In this document: in pieces, positions 50,708-59,467 of the stretch
Numbering within the stretch: position 1 is the first letter of the stretch
Layout: the number at the start of each line of letters is the position of its first letter
Source of the DNA: SAR116 cluster alpha proteobacterium HIMB100
GTDB lineage: Bacteria; Pseudomonadota; Alphaproteobacteria; Puniceispirillales; Puniceispirillaceae
Length of the DNA: 64,000 nt
Direction: 5' to 3'
Assembly: GCA_000238815.2 (NCBI GenBank)
Contig: AFXB01000008.1
Coordinates: 1-64,000 of the forward strand
Notes under the pieces: generated by a model
Database searches by the model: none
Seen by the model: the letters and a program-made list of their open reading frames with translations, nothing else
Told to the model about the DNA's origin: nothing
Program-made: the position numbers and the translations under genes

Positions 50708-53161
50708 ATGGCGGATGATGAGGGAACTATGAAAACACAAGCACAAGTGGTTGTAATTGGCGGCGGCGTAGTGGGTGCGTCTGTCCTGTACCATCTCACC
50801 AAGTTAGGCTGCACAGATGTAATGTTGCTGGAACGGTCGGATTTGACATCTGGGTCAACCTGGCATGCGGCTGGTGGCATGCACACTATTAATGGTGACC
50901 CGAATGTGGCCAAGCTTCAGCAATATACCATCAGCTTATATAAAGAGATTGAAGAGCTGTCTGGCCAGGATATTGGTCTTCACATGACCGGCGGGGTCAT
51001 GCTGGCAGCAACCCAGGAACGGTTTGACTGGCTGAAAGGGGTCTATGCCAAAGGGAAATATCTGGGCATGGATGAGCTGGAGATCATCACGCCGGAACGC
51101 GCAGCTGAATTAATGCCGCTTCTTGACCCGTCACAGTTTGTAGGCGCGCTTTATGACCCGATTGAGGGGCATTGTGATCCCTATGGCGTTACGCACGCCT
51201 ATGCAAAGGCAGCCCGCAAAAATGGGGCTGTTGTGGAAACCCAGACAAAAGTTGAAGCCCTGTCCCAAATCGCTGATGGGACGTGGTATATCAAAACCAA
51301 TAAGGGTGATATCAGGGCTGAACATGTGGTCAATGCCGGCGGCTTATGGGCGCGTGAGGTCGGCCGTATGGTTGGGCTGGAACTGCCTGTTCTGGCGATG
51401 GAGCATATGTATCTGCTGACCGAAGATATGCCAGAGGTCAAAGAATTTAATGATAAGACCGGCATTGAAATGCTGCATGCTGTTGATTTTGACGGAGAAT
51501 TATATCTGCGCCAGGAACGTGGCGGTATGCTTATGGGTACCTATGAGAAAGCCTGTCGGCCGTGGTCTGAACATGATACGCCTTGGTCATTCGGCCATGA
51601 ATTGCTGGAACCTGATATTGACCGTATCGCGCCGTCATTAGAGGTTGGATTTGAACATTTCCCGGCTTTCCAGAACGCCGGTATACGCCGTGTCATTAAT
51701 GGCCCGTTCACATTTGCCCCGGACGGTAACCCGCTTGTAGGACCTATAAAGGGGATGACCAATTACTGGTCGGCTTGCGCGGTGATGGCCGGCTTCTCTC
51801 AGGGGGGTGGTGTTGGGCTTGCTTTGGCGAACTGGATCGTGAATGGCGATCCGGGTTTTGATGTTTGGGCAATGGACGTCAGCCGGTTTGGCGACTATGC
51901 CACTATGGCCTATACAAACGCCAAGGTTCGGGAAAATTATTCCCGCCGCTTTTCCATCCGCTATCCAAATGAAGAGCTGACAGCGGCCCGCCCTCTGGCC
52001 ACCACGCCAATCTATGACAAGCTGGCTGCTGCCGGAGCCCAGTTTGGGGCGTCATTTGGTCTTGAAATGCCTCTGTGGTTTGCCCCGGAAGGTGTGCGCG
52101 ATGAATTTTCATGGCGCCGCTCAACTGACTTTGAACATGTCGCGGCAGAGGTTGCAATTGTCAGAGATTCGGTCGGGCTTTCAGATATTTCAAACTTTGC
52201 CAAATACCGGGTCACTGGCCCGGGCGTAACCGCTTGGCTTGACCAGATGCTGGCCTGTTCTCTGCCGCGCGCAGGCCGGATGACGCTGGCCCCGATGCTG
52301 AAAGAAGATGGCCGCGTTATTGGTGATTTTTCTGTCGCGTGTCTCAATGAAGACTCATATCTATTGGTTGGCTCTGGCTTAGCTGAAGATTATCATATGC
52401 GTTGGTTCCTTTCACATTTGCCTGATGATGGTTCGGTGGCTGTGACTTCCGAAGGGCTGGGTTTATGCGGCCTTACAATCGCCGGGCCGAATGCGCGTGC
52501 GGTTCTGGCCAGCCTGACCCGGACAGATGTCAGTCATGATGCGTTCAAATTTATGGCTGTGAAACAGATGGATATTGGTATGGTGCCTGCCCTTGTTGGC
52601 CGGGTCAGTTACACAGGTGATCTGGGGTACGAGATTTGGGTAAAACCACAATATCAGCGGCGTTTATTTGACGATTTGATGGCTGCCGGGGCAGCGCATA
52701 ATATCGGCCTGTTTGGCAGCCGGGCGTTAAATGCGCTGCGGCTGGAAAAAAATTACGGCAGTTGGGGCCGCGAATTCCGGCCGATTTACTATCCGAATGA
52801 AACAGGTCTTGACCGGTTTTGTGCCTTTGACAAATCAGCTGATTTCATTGGCAAGTCTGAAGCGGCAGAAATTGCAGCAGAAAATGGGGGCGATTATCGG
52901 CTGCGTTGCTTCGTTGTTCAGGCAAATGATGCTGATGTGATCGGGGATGAGCCTATCTTCCATAATGGTGAGGTTGCAGGATGGGTAACCTCAGGCGGTT
53001 ATGCGCATGGCTCTGATGTCTCTGTGGCTATGGGGTATGTCCGCACAGAACTGGCTGAACAAGATGAAGGTTGGTCTGTTGAACTGCTGGCCGAAACGCT
53101 GTCTGCACGTATGCAAAAACAGCCTTTGTTTGACAGTAACGCCAGCCGGATGCGCAGCTAA
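50708..53161 (+). CDS. GcvT-domain FAD-dependent oxidoreductase (dimethylglycine/sarcosine dehydrogenase-like), second copy
   Basis: 817 residues from ATG 50708 (AAGG seven bases upstream). ATG 50729 would put the flavin-binding histidine of TSGSTWH at residue 46, exactly as in the paralogue at 7089-9512, and also has GAGGG before it. The FAD loop is VVVIGGGVVGASVLYHL, and the C-terminal half (from about residue 430) is GcvT-like with SYTGDLGYEIW. It probably oxidises an N-methyl group of dimethylglycine or sarcosine into folate. It is probably co-transcribed with the MttB-like gene before it. It converges with the dehydratase gene eight bases away. Confidence 0.86.
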   Translation: MADDEGTMKTQAQVVVIGGGVVGASVLYHLTKLGCTDVMLLERSDLTSGSTWHAAGGMHTINGDPNVAKLQQYTISLYKEIEELSGQDIGLHMTGGVMLAATQERFDWLKGVYAKGKYLGMDELEIITPERAAELMPLLDPSQFVGALYDPIEGHCDPYGVTHAYAKAARKNGAVVETQTKVEALSQIADGTWYIKTNKGDIRAEHVVNAGGLWAREVGRMVGLELPVLAMEHMYLLTEDMPEVKEFNDKTGIEMLHAVDFDGELYLRQERGGMLMGTYEKACRPWSEHDTPWSFGHELLEPDIDRIAPSLEVGFEHFPAFQNAGIRRVINGPFTFAPDGNPLVGPIKGMTNYWSACAVMAGFSQGGGVGLALANWIVNGDPGFDVWAMDVSRFGDYATMAYTNAKVRENYSRRFSIRYPNEELTAARPLATTPIYDKLAAAGAQFGASFGLEMPLWFAPEGVRDEFSWRRSTDFEHVAAEVAIVRDSVGLSDISNFAKYRVTGPGVTAWLDQMLACSLPRAGRMTLAPMLKEDGRVIGDFSVACLNEDSYLLVGSGLAEDYHMRWFLSHLPDDGSVAVTSEGLGLCGLTIAGPNARAVLASLTRTDVSHDAFKFMAVKQMDIGMVPALVGRVSYTGDLGYEIWVKPQYQRRLFDDLMAAGAAHNIGLFGSRALNALRLEKNYGSWGREFRPIYYPNETGLDRFCAFDKSADFIGKSEAAEIAAENGGDYRLRCFVVQANDADVIGDEPIFHNGEVAGWVTSGGYAHGSDVSVAMGYVRTELAEQDEGWSVELLAETLSARMQKQPLFDSNASRMRS

Positions 53162-53169
53162 ACCGGGCT

Positions 53170-54162
53170 TTACACCAGCGATGCGGCGTTGAGCGCGCGT
53201 GAAAACATTTCCGCATCACAATTGCCGCCGGATATCATCGCCACAACGGTCTGGCGGTCGCCGCCGTTTTTGCTGGCGATGAAACCCGCATTCAGGGCGG
53301 CGGCCAGTGCCACCGCGCCGCCAGGCTCAACTGTCAGTTTGAAATAATCCCAGGCCGTTTTCATCGCAGATAGGGCCTCATCATCCGTAACGACCTTGCC
53401 ACCAGCAGCCAGTCGTTGGATAAGCGGAAAGGTCAGCTGGCCGGGGGCAGGGGTGACAATTGCATCACAGACAGACCGTGCAGACGGATCATTTGCCAGA
53501 CGTTCTCCAGCCTCAAGGGAACGTGCCGTGTCATCAAAACCTGCCGGTTCAGCAGTATAAAGCTCAGCCTCTGGAAAATGCGCTGCCAAAGCAAGCGATG
53601 TCCCTGCCATCAGACCGCCACCACCACAACAGCAGAAAAACACATCCAGCTGCCGGCCGATTTGTTTGAGCTGGCGTGCAATCTCAAGGCCCGCCGTGCC
53701 CTGCCCGGCAATCACCCGCTCATCATCAAAGGGGGCGATCAGCTCTGCTGACCGCTTTTCGGCCAGTTCTGCGCCGATCTCTTCTCGGCATTGGGTGTAG
53801 CGATTATATAAGACCACTTCTGCACCATAAGAGCGGGTGCCCTCGATTTTGGCAACAGGGGCATCTTCTGGCATGACAATCGTCGCATTCCGGCCCGATA
53901 ACCGCGCTGCCAAAGCAACAGCCTGTGCATGATTGCCGCTGGAATAGGCCAATACCGGTTTGTCAGGATCCTCGAGCGAAAATACAGCATTACATCCGCC
54001 TCTGAATTTGAATGAGCCTGTACGCTGCAAGCAATCGGCTTTCACAAACAAATCAAATGGCAATTTATGATTCAACCTGTCTGAACTGAGCAAGGCGGTC
54101 TCAATTTTACACGGGCTTATCCGGTTATCAGCATCTAGGATGGACTGAATGGTGACTGTCAT
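53170..54162 (-). CDS. PLP-dependent threonine/serine dehydratase-like enzyme
   Basis: 330 residues of the fold-type II PLP family. The cofactor lysine is in TGSFKFRGG (about residue 54), SSGNHAQ binds the substrate carboxylate, and CCGGGGLMAG is the phosphate-binding glycine loop. The serine/cysteine near the C terminus that contacts the PLP ring nitrogen sits in ISGGNCD. It lacks the regulatory ACT domain of IlvA, so it resembles catabolic threonine dehydratase, hydroxyaspartate ammonia-lyase or EutB-like enzymes. The substrate is undecided. It lies tail-to-tail with the DMGDH-like gene. Confidence 0.78.
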   Translation of the reverse strand: MTVTIQSILDADNRISPCKIETALLSSDRLNHKLPFDLFVKADCLQRTGSFKFRGGCNAVFSLEDPDKPVLAYSSGNHAQAVALAARLSGRNATIVMPEDAPVAKIEGTRSYGAEVVLYNRYTQCREEIGAELAEKRSAELIAPFDDERVIAGQGTAGLEIARQLKQIGRQLDVFFCCCGGGGLMAGTSLALAAHFPEAELYTAEPAGFDDTARSLEAGERLANDPSARSVCDAIVTPAPGQLTFPLIQRLAAGGKVVTDDEALSAMKTAWDYFKLTVEPGGAVALAAALNAGFIASKNGGDRQTVVAMISGGNCDAEMFSRALNAASLV

Positions 54163-54255
54163 TTAACCTGCCTTTTGCGTTTCGATATGGATCGTATGAT
54201 TATAATAATCAGCAGATGCGAAAGCAAACTTGTTTTCATGACTAAAACTGCCTAT

Positions 54256-54290
54256 TTTCAGGAACACTTGAATCTCAGGCTTACCTGAAA
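54256..54290. other. Inverted repeat in the dapA leader
   Basis: TTTCAGG (54256-54262) pairs with CCTGAAA (54284-54290) across 21 bases, followed by a T-rich tract (about 54297-54309) and then the dapA ribosome binding site. It could be a terminator, an attenuator or a regulator site. It is too small for the lysine riboswitch, which I also do not see. Confidence 0.35.
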
Positions 54291-54319
54291 CACCATATTT
54301 ATTTTTTTGAGAGTAATGC

Positions 54320-55222
54320 ATGTCAGACCTTTATCCAGATTTGCCATTTTCAGGCTCATATACTGCCCTTGTGACCCCTTTCTCATCCACAGGGACCCTA
54401 GATGAAGCAGCGTTTGAAAAGCTGGTAGACTGGCAGATAGAACAGGGCACACACGGGCTGGTTCCGGTTGGCACAACTGGCGAATCCCCCACATTAAGTC
54501 ATGAAGAACATGATCGGGTGGTGGAAATGTGTGTGAAAACTGCTAATGGCCGCGTTCCTGTGATTGCGGGTGCAGGGTCAAACAGCACTGAAGAAGCTGT
54601 GCGCCTGTCACGTCACGCAGAAGCTGTTGGTGCGAATGCGGTTTTGATCGTCTCACCTTATTACAACAAACCGACCCAGGCAGGTCTGAAGGCACATTTT
54701 ACGGCTGTGGCTGATGCTGTATCTGTGCCTGTGATTATTTACGATATCCCTGGCCGGTCAATTGTTCGGCTTGAGGATGAAGTTTTGGCAGATCTTGCCC
54801 AACATCCGAACATTGCAGGTATAAAAGATGCGACAGCTGATTGTGGGCGGCCAACCCGCCTGTTGAATTTGATTGGTGACGACTTCTGTCAATTATCAGG
54901 TGAAGACGCCACTGTTCTGCCCTATTTGGCAGCAGGCGGTCATGGCTGCATCTCTGTGGTCAGCAATATTTCTCCTGCTTTATGTGCTGAATTGCATACC
55001 GCCTGGACCAAAGGCAATGACAAAGACCGGGCGCTGGCCTTGCATAAGCAGCTGATGCCTTTGCATGATGCTTTATTCTGCGAAGCCAGCCCGGGGCCGG
55101 TGAAATATGCTGCAGAACGTCTTGGGTTATGTGGGTCAAAAACCCGTATGCCACTGGTTGAAATAGCCGATAGCTCCAAGGCTGCTGTTGATCGCGCCTT
55201 GGCGGCAGCAGGCCTGTTGTAA
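54320..55222 (+). CDS. dapA: 4-hydroxy-tetrahydrodipicolinate synthase
   Basis: 300 residues. It condenses pyruvate with aspartate semialdehyde, the first step towards lysine and diaminopimelate. Catalytic positions are Thr52-Thr53 in GTTGES, Tyr115 in SPYYNKP, Tyr141 in YDIPGR and the Schiff-base Lys169 in GIKDAT. The length and motifs are normal. smpB starts 38 bases after its stop, a common alphaproteobacterial pairing. A stem-loop lies in its leader. Confidence 0.93.
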   Translation: MSDLYPDLPFSGSYTALVTPFSSTGTLDEAAFEKLVDWQIEQGTHGLVPVGTTGESPTLSHEEHDRVVEMCVKTANGRVPVIAGAGSNSTEEAVRLSRHAEAVGANAVLIVSPYYNKPTQAGLKAHFTAVADAVSVPVIIYDIPGRSIVRLEDEVLADLAQHPNIAGIKDATADCGRPTRLLNLIGDDFCQLSGEDATVLPYLAAGGHGCISVVSNISPALCAELHTAWTKGNDKDRALALHKQLMPLHDALFCEASPGPVKYAAERLGLCGSKTRMPLVEIADSSKAAVDRALAAAGLL

Positions 55223-55259
55223 CAACGCCGCAGCTGCCAGAACAGGAAAGGCATCTGAA

Positions 55260-55715
55260 ATGTCGATTTCAACGGGCCGCGTTGCCGAAAACCGGCGGGC
55301 GCGCCATGACTATCAGATCGAAGAGACGCTTGAAGCTGGTATTATTCTTCAGGGCAGCGAGGTGAAATCCTTGCGCACAGGGCGGGCCTCTATTGCTGAA
55401 TCCTATGCGGGCGAGGATCAGGGCCGGTTGGCTCTGTTTAATGCGAATATTCCTGTCTATCCGGCCTCACGCGATAATCATGCCCCAAAGCGGGTGCGTG
55501 AATTACTGGTCAGCAAAAAAGAACGGAACCGGCTGCTGGGGCTGATCCGGCGTGAGGGGGTCACGCTGGTCCCTTTGTCGCTCTATTTCAATGCTCGCGG
55601 TCTGGCTAAGCTGCAGATTGGCTTGGCGAAAGGCAAAAAGAAAGCTGATAAACGTCAGGCTGAGCGTGACAGAGACTGGTCCCGCCAGAAACAAAGATTA
55701 TTGCGCGGCCGCTAG
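55260..55715 (+). CDS. smpB: SsrA-binding protein
   Basis: 151 residues from ATG 55260, with AGGAAAGG upstream. It starts with AENRRARHDYQIEETLEAGI and LQGSEVKSLRTGRASI, both typical, and ends in a basic, lysine/arginine-rich tail. SmpB delivers tmRNA to stalled ribosomes. The tmRNA gene ssrA is not in the window. The stop shares the palindrome CTAG with the converging uracil-DNA glycosylase gene. The longer frame to 55188 lies in the dapA end. Confidence 0.93.
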   Translation: MSISTGRVAENRRARHDYQIEETLEAGIILQGSEVKSLRTGRASIAESYAGEDQGRLALFNANIPVYPASRDNHAPKRVRELLVSKKERNRLLGLIRREGVTLVPLSLYFNARGLAKLQIGLAKGKKKADKRQAERDRDWSRQKQRLLRGR

Positions 55716-56356
55716 GCAATAATGCGCAGCCGCTCACAGACCTCATCAAACATCTCAAGACTCAGCCTGTTAGTTTGCACATTATAACGTGAGCAATGAT
55801 AAGAGCTGAGCAGCTGCAGCCCATTTGGCAGTTCATGCAACTGATTATGTGCAAACGGAAAGGCTTTCAGCTTCAGGTCGAAATGTCGCAATATGGTCTC
55901 ATGGGCGATGCGCCCAAGCGCCAAAATAGCCTTCAGCTGTGTCATCTGATCCAGTTCTAAAGACAGATAGGGCCGGCAGGTCGCAATTTCAGCTGCGGTT
56001 GGTTTGTTTTGTGGTGGCACGCACCTGACCGCATTCGAAATCCTGATATTATGAAGCTGGACTGTATCATCTGGCCGGGCCTGATAGTCACCTGAGGCAA
56101 ATCCAGATTTGATCAAAGCTTCATAAAGAACCTTTCCGGCAAAATCCCCCGTAAAAGGGCGGCCTGTTGCATTTGCCCCCCTCAGGCCCGGGGCCAGACC
56201 TAAGACCAGAATATCTGCATCAATCGGCCCGAAAGAAGGCACAGGGTTATTATGCCAGTCTGGTTTCTGCTGGCGGTGGCCATCAATAAAAGCTGCCAGC
56301 CGTTCACATTTTCGGCAGGTTACCGGAGCAACAAAATCAAGTTGATGGGCTGTCAT
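55712..56356 (-). CDS. Uracil-DNA glycosylase, family 5-like
   Basis: 214 residues. Cys14 and Cys17 (TCRKCERL) with Cys112 and Cys127 look like the four ligands of the iron-sulfur cluster found in families 4 and 5. Motif 1 is GLAPGLRGANATGRPFTGD, as in UDGb. Motif 2 reads SSYHCSRYNVQTNRL, in which the usual HPS has become HCS. The enzyme removes uracil and hypoxanthine from DNA. The loss of the proline in motif 2 is odd but the catalytic histidine (His187) stays. It converges with smpB by a four-base CTAG overlap. Confidence 0.82.
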   Translation of the reverse strand: MTAHQLDFVAPVTCRKCERLAAFIDGHRQQKPDWHNNPVPSFGPIDADILVLGLAPGLRGANATGRPFTGDFAGKVLYEALIKSGFASGDYQARPDDTVQLHNIRISNAVRCVPPQNKPTAAEIATCRPYLSLELDQMTQLKAILALGRIAHETILRHFDLKLKAFPFAHNQLHELPNGLQLLSSYHCSRYNVQTNRLSLEMFDEVCERLRIIA

Positions 56357-56401
56357 ACTAGGCTTTCATTCATTTAGCTGGGGTAACGAAAAGGCAAAAG
56401 C

Positions 56402-56920
56402 CTATCCGCGCTCGATGCTTGAGACGATGTCATCAAGATCCAAAAACTGATCAGCTTTCCGGCGTAAGGCATCTGACAACATATGGGTCTTCGTTGAAGA
56501 AACCACTGTCACCCGCACGCCCTTATCCTGAACTTCTTCCAGCAACCGGCAAAAATCACCATCACCGGAAAATAGCACTGCATGATCAATATGTGGGGCG
56601 AGTTTCAGCATATCCAGGGCCAATTCCATGTCCATATTGCCCTTGGTTCGCTTTTCGCCTGTTAATTGGTTTGTATATTCACGGGTGAGCTTGCTGACAA
56701 TCATATACCCATTATAGTCGAGGAAATCGATCAATTTGCGCAACGGGGCCTGCTCAGACGGGTCAGGCAAGGCGGTATAGTAATAGGCTCTGATTAATGT
56801 GGAGCGCGAACGGAAAAAATGCAATAATTTCAGATAATCAATGTCAATATTCAATAATTTTGCAGTCGCATGAAAATTTGACCCATCTATAAATAGGGCG
56901 CAACGTTCTGTCTCTTTCAT
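56402..56920 (-). CDS. NYN-domain (LabA/DUF88-like) putative nuclease
   Basis: 172 residues. The N-terminal CALFIDGSNFHATAK holds the first acidic residue of the PIN-like NYN fold, KGNMDMELALDML the second, and HAVLFSGDGDFCRLLEEV the third (SGDGDF). These would bind a metal for RNA cleavage, and LabA-like proteins are widespread in bacteria. The target is unknown. The 190-base gap to folK contains AT-rich DNA at 56930-56960, probably its promoter. Confidence 0.82.
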   Translation of the reverse strand: MKETERCALFIDGSNFHATAKLLNIDIDYLKLLHFFRSRSTLIRAYYYTALPDPSEQAPLRKLIDFLDYNGYMIVSKLTREYTNQLTGEKRTKGNMDMELALDMLKLAPHIDHAVLFSGDGDFCRLLEEVQDKGVRVTVVSSTKTHMLSDALRRKADQFLDLDDIVSSIERG

Positions 56921-57111
56921 AAAATATCCTTAAATTTTAAATAAAGTTAAATTTCTGGAAATGGTTGTAATGGTGTCAAGTGTGACGCTGTTTTTTCGAC
57001 TTGTCCAGCGTTGTTTATGCTATCCTCACCCATGCTCATGCTGATAGCTTATCTTTCAGTGTGATGCTGCCCTGATCAGGCTTGTCTCCATGTTCATGAA
57101 AGCGATGTTCT

Positions 57112-57645
57112 ATGTCTGAAGATGTATTTGTTGGCATTGGTGGCAATCTTGTGCCGGATGGCTATCCTGATCTGCATACGGCCTTTTTGGATGCCATTGA
57201 CAGGCTTCGCAAACAGGTGACCATCATCTCGGTATCGCCTTGGTATGTCACAGCTCCTGTTCCTGTTTCTGATCAGCCTGACTTTCTCAATGCCGTGATT
57301 CAGTTGCGCACGGCACGTAGCCCGCACCAGCTGCTTGAAACTTTGCTGGCTGTTGAAGGTCATTTCGGGCGTGTGCGCTCTGTCCGCAATGCTGCTCGAA
57401 AACTTGATTTGGACATTTTGGCGTTTGGTACTCAAATTATTTCAGATGAACGTCTGATTGTACCGCACCCGCGACTGAATGAGCGGGCTTTTGTTCTGCT
57501 ACCTTGGCGGGATATACAACCAGAATGGCAGCATCCTGTTCTGGGAAGAAATATTGCTGAACTTGCTGATTCAAATATGATAAAAAATCAGGCAATTAAG
57601 CAATATACCCCTGTTTCTGGGGGTAATAGAAAAATACATCCATAA
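57112..57645 (+). CDS. folK: 2-amino-4-hydroxy-6-hydroxymethyldihydropteridine pyrophosphokinase
   Basis: 177 residues. FVGIGGNL at the N terminus, FLNAVIQL and RKLDLDILAFG, followed by VPHPRLNERAFVLLPW, are the ATP- and pterin-binding motifs of HPPK. It pyrophosphorylates hydroxymethyl-dihydropterin in folate synthesis. The supply of folate matters in this organism because the GcvT-type enzymes need it. It is not clustered with folP or folB here. A palindromic promoter region of the next gene follows 16 bases after its stop. Confidence 0.85.
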   Translation: MSEDVFVGIGGNLVPDGYPDLHTAFLDAIDRLRKQVTIISVSPWYVTAPVPVSDQPDFLNAVIQLRTARSPHQLLETLLAVEGHFGRVRSVRNAARKLDLDILAFGTQIISDERLIVPHPRLNERAFVLLPWRDIQPEWQHPVLGRNIAELADSNMIKNQAIKQYTPVSGGNRKIHP

Positions 57646-57660
57646 AGAGAAAAACAAACC

Positions 57661-57698
57661 GTCAATAAATTGACCTTTTCTTTAAAATAGCCTAGCTT
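57661..57698 (+). promoter_or_regulatory. Promoter of the BCCT gene with overlapping palindrome
   Basis: A sigma-70-like pair TTGACC (57670-57675) and TAGCTT (57693-57698) is spaced by 17 bases. The palindrome GTCAA-taaa-TTGAC (57661-57674) overlaps the -35 box, so a repressor or activator could act on the transporter gene 45 bases downstream. The -10 box is only a partial match. Confidence 0.5.
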
Positions 57699-57742
57699 CA
57701 TCAGACTGAGCAACGCGCAGCAATGAGAAGGGTGAAACGGTC

Positions 57743-59344
57743 ATGGCAGAGGTAAAAAAAAGACTTGATCCGGATCCGCGGGTCTGGGATTTCAAGACAG
57801 AATACGAACTCGGGCAGGATAATATCCGGCCACTTGGGCTGGATATCCACAATCCTTTATTTATGATTTCCAGTGTGGTTATTGCGGGATTTGTTTTACT
57901 CGCACTCGCGAATCAGGAAGCGTCAGCTGCATTTTTTGGCTGGCTTCGGCCGTGGTTGACCAGCACATTTGACTGGTTTCTTGTTTTGTCAGTGAATGCC
58001 ATTACATTATTTTGCCTTGCGCTGATTTTTCTGCCTGTGGGGGCGGTCAGGATCGGTGGTAAGGATGCAAAGCCGGATTATTCCTATGCTGGCTGGATCG
58101 CCATGGTGTTCGCGGCCGGTATTGGCATCGGGCTTTTGTTTTTCGGTGTGATTGAGCCAGTCTATTACAATTTTTCTGAAGGCGGCGCGGCACGCCCACT
58201 TAGCATTGATGTTACCCAGGACGATCATCAATATGTTGGTATTGTCGGCACAATCCATCATTGGGGGTTGGAAGGTTGGGCAGTTTATGCTGCGGTCGGC
58301 CTGTCTTTGGGGATTTTCTGTTATAATCTGGGTTTGCCGCTGACGTTGCGTTCAGCCTTTTATCCTCTGTTAGGAGAGCGCGTGTGGGGCTGGTGGGGGC
58401 ATCTCATCGATACGCTTGCTGTATTTGCCACATTATTCGGTCTGACCACATCGCTTGGACTTGGCGCACAACAGGTGGCTGCTGGCCTGAATGAGGTGTT
58501 TGGCATTGCCCCCAGTTCGACTGTCGTGTTTCTGCTGATTATTGTTATTACCGCGATTGCGCTGGGGTCTGTCATATTAGGCATGGACGCAGGCGTAAAG
58601 CGGTTGTCAGAAATCAACATGGTTATGGCTGTATGCCTGTTTGTTTTTGTCATTGTGGTCACTGGTGTCGGCAGTGCGATTACGCGGTATCTTTCTGTGA
58701 TGATGGATTATGTTCTGCTTCTGCCCGCCCTTTCAAACCCGTTCGGGCGAGAGGATACGAGTTATTTTCATGGCTGGACAACATTCTATTGGGCCTGGTG
58801 GATTGCCTGGTCTCCGTTTGTCGGGATGTTCATCGCCCGCATTTCCAAAGGCCGTACGGTCAGAGAATTTGTCTTTTGTGCACTAATTGCACCGACGGCT
58901 GTCTGTGCGCTGTGGATGTCAACATTTGGAGGGGCGGCGATAGATATGCTGAATGCTGGGGGTGCTGAGGGCGTAAGAGCGACTGTGATTGACACTTATG
59001 CCCCGGAAGGCGCTCTGTTTGGTTCTCTGAAGAAGTTGCCCCTTTATTCAATTGTGGCCCCGGTCTCGCTTCTTCTGATTGTGATTTTCTTCGTGACCTC
59101 ATCTGATTCTGGTTCTCTGGTCATTGATACCATCACAGCCGGTGGCAAAATGAATGCGCCTCTGGTCCAGCGGGTTTTTTGGTGTACCCTTGAAGGGTTG
59201 GTGGCGATTGCTCTGCTTCTGGGGGGCGGTTTGTCCGCATTGCGGGGTGCGGCGGTGTCAACCGGCATTCCGTTTACCTTTGTGGTCCTGATTATGTGCT
59301 ATTGTTTATGGCTGGCCTTGAGGGCTGAACATGCCAAACTCTGA
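57743..59344 (+). CDS. BCCT-family betaine/carnitine/choline transporter
   Basis: 533 residues with about twelve membrane helices. The family signature lies in YWAWWIAWSPFVGMFIARIS, followed by KGRT, where the tryptophan box forms the quaternary ammonium binding site. BCCT carriers import glycine betaine, choline, carnitine or DMSP, driven by sodium or protons. The short cytosolic ends suggest a non-osmosensing uptake carrier. AAGGG lies upstream of ATG 57743. The substrate is inferred from the other methylated-osmolyte genes in the window. Confidence 0.9.
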   Translation: MAEVKKRLDPDPRVWDFKTEYELGQDNIRPLGLDIHNPLFMISSVVIAGFVLLALANQEASAAFFGWLRPWLTSTFDWFLVLSVNAITLFCLALIFLPVGAVRIGGKDAKPDYSYAGWIAMVFAAGIGIGLLFFGVIEPVYYNFSEGGAARPLSIDVTQDDHQYVGIVGTIHHWGLEGWAVYAAVGLSLGIFCYNLGLPLTLRSAFYPLLGERVWGWWGHLIDTLAVFATLFGLTTSLGLGAQQVAAGLNEVFGIAPSSTVVFLLIIVITAIALGSVILGMDAGVKRLSEINMVMAVCLFVFVIVVTGVGSAITRYLSVMMDYVLLLPALSNPFGREDTSYFHGWTTFYWAWWIAWSPFVGMFIARISKGRTVREFVFCALIAPTAVCALWMSTFGGAAIDMLNAGGAEGVRATVIDTYAPEGALFGSLKKLPLYSIVAPVSLLLIVIFFVTSSDSGSLVIDTITAGGKMNAPLVQRVFWCTLEGLVAIALLLGGGLSALRGAAVSTGIPFTFVVLIMCYCLWLALRAEHAKL

Positions 59345-59371
59345 CCAGCTTTGTGAGTCACAAGAAAAACC

Positions 59372-59400
59372 TTGAAAAAGGACCGGTTTTGGTGTAGGCT
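59372..59400 (+). promoter_or_regulatory. Promoter candidate of rpoZ
   Basis: TTGAAA (59372-59377) and TAGGCT (59395-59400) are spaced by 17 bases, 68 bases before the rpoZ start. The -35 box matches well and the -10 box partly. No other strong candidate is seen in the gap. Confidence 0.45.
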
Positions 59401-59467
59401 TTGCCACGCTGAAATTCTGGCCCTGATTTATCGTCAAAGGCCTGCCCTAACGTAAGGAGCCCTTGAT

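Noticed and set aside
54163-54319. Lysine riboswitch before dapA
   Set aside because: The region is only 157 bases and holds just one short inverted repeat. The multi-helix lysine riboswitch would not fit and its conserved core is not seen.
56921-57111. tRNA or small RNA in the gap before folK
   Set aside because: No cloverleaf, no GGTTCGA-type T-loop and no terminator hairpin are visible.
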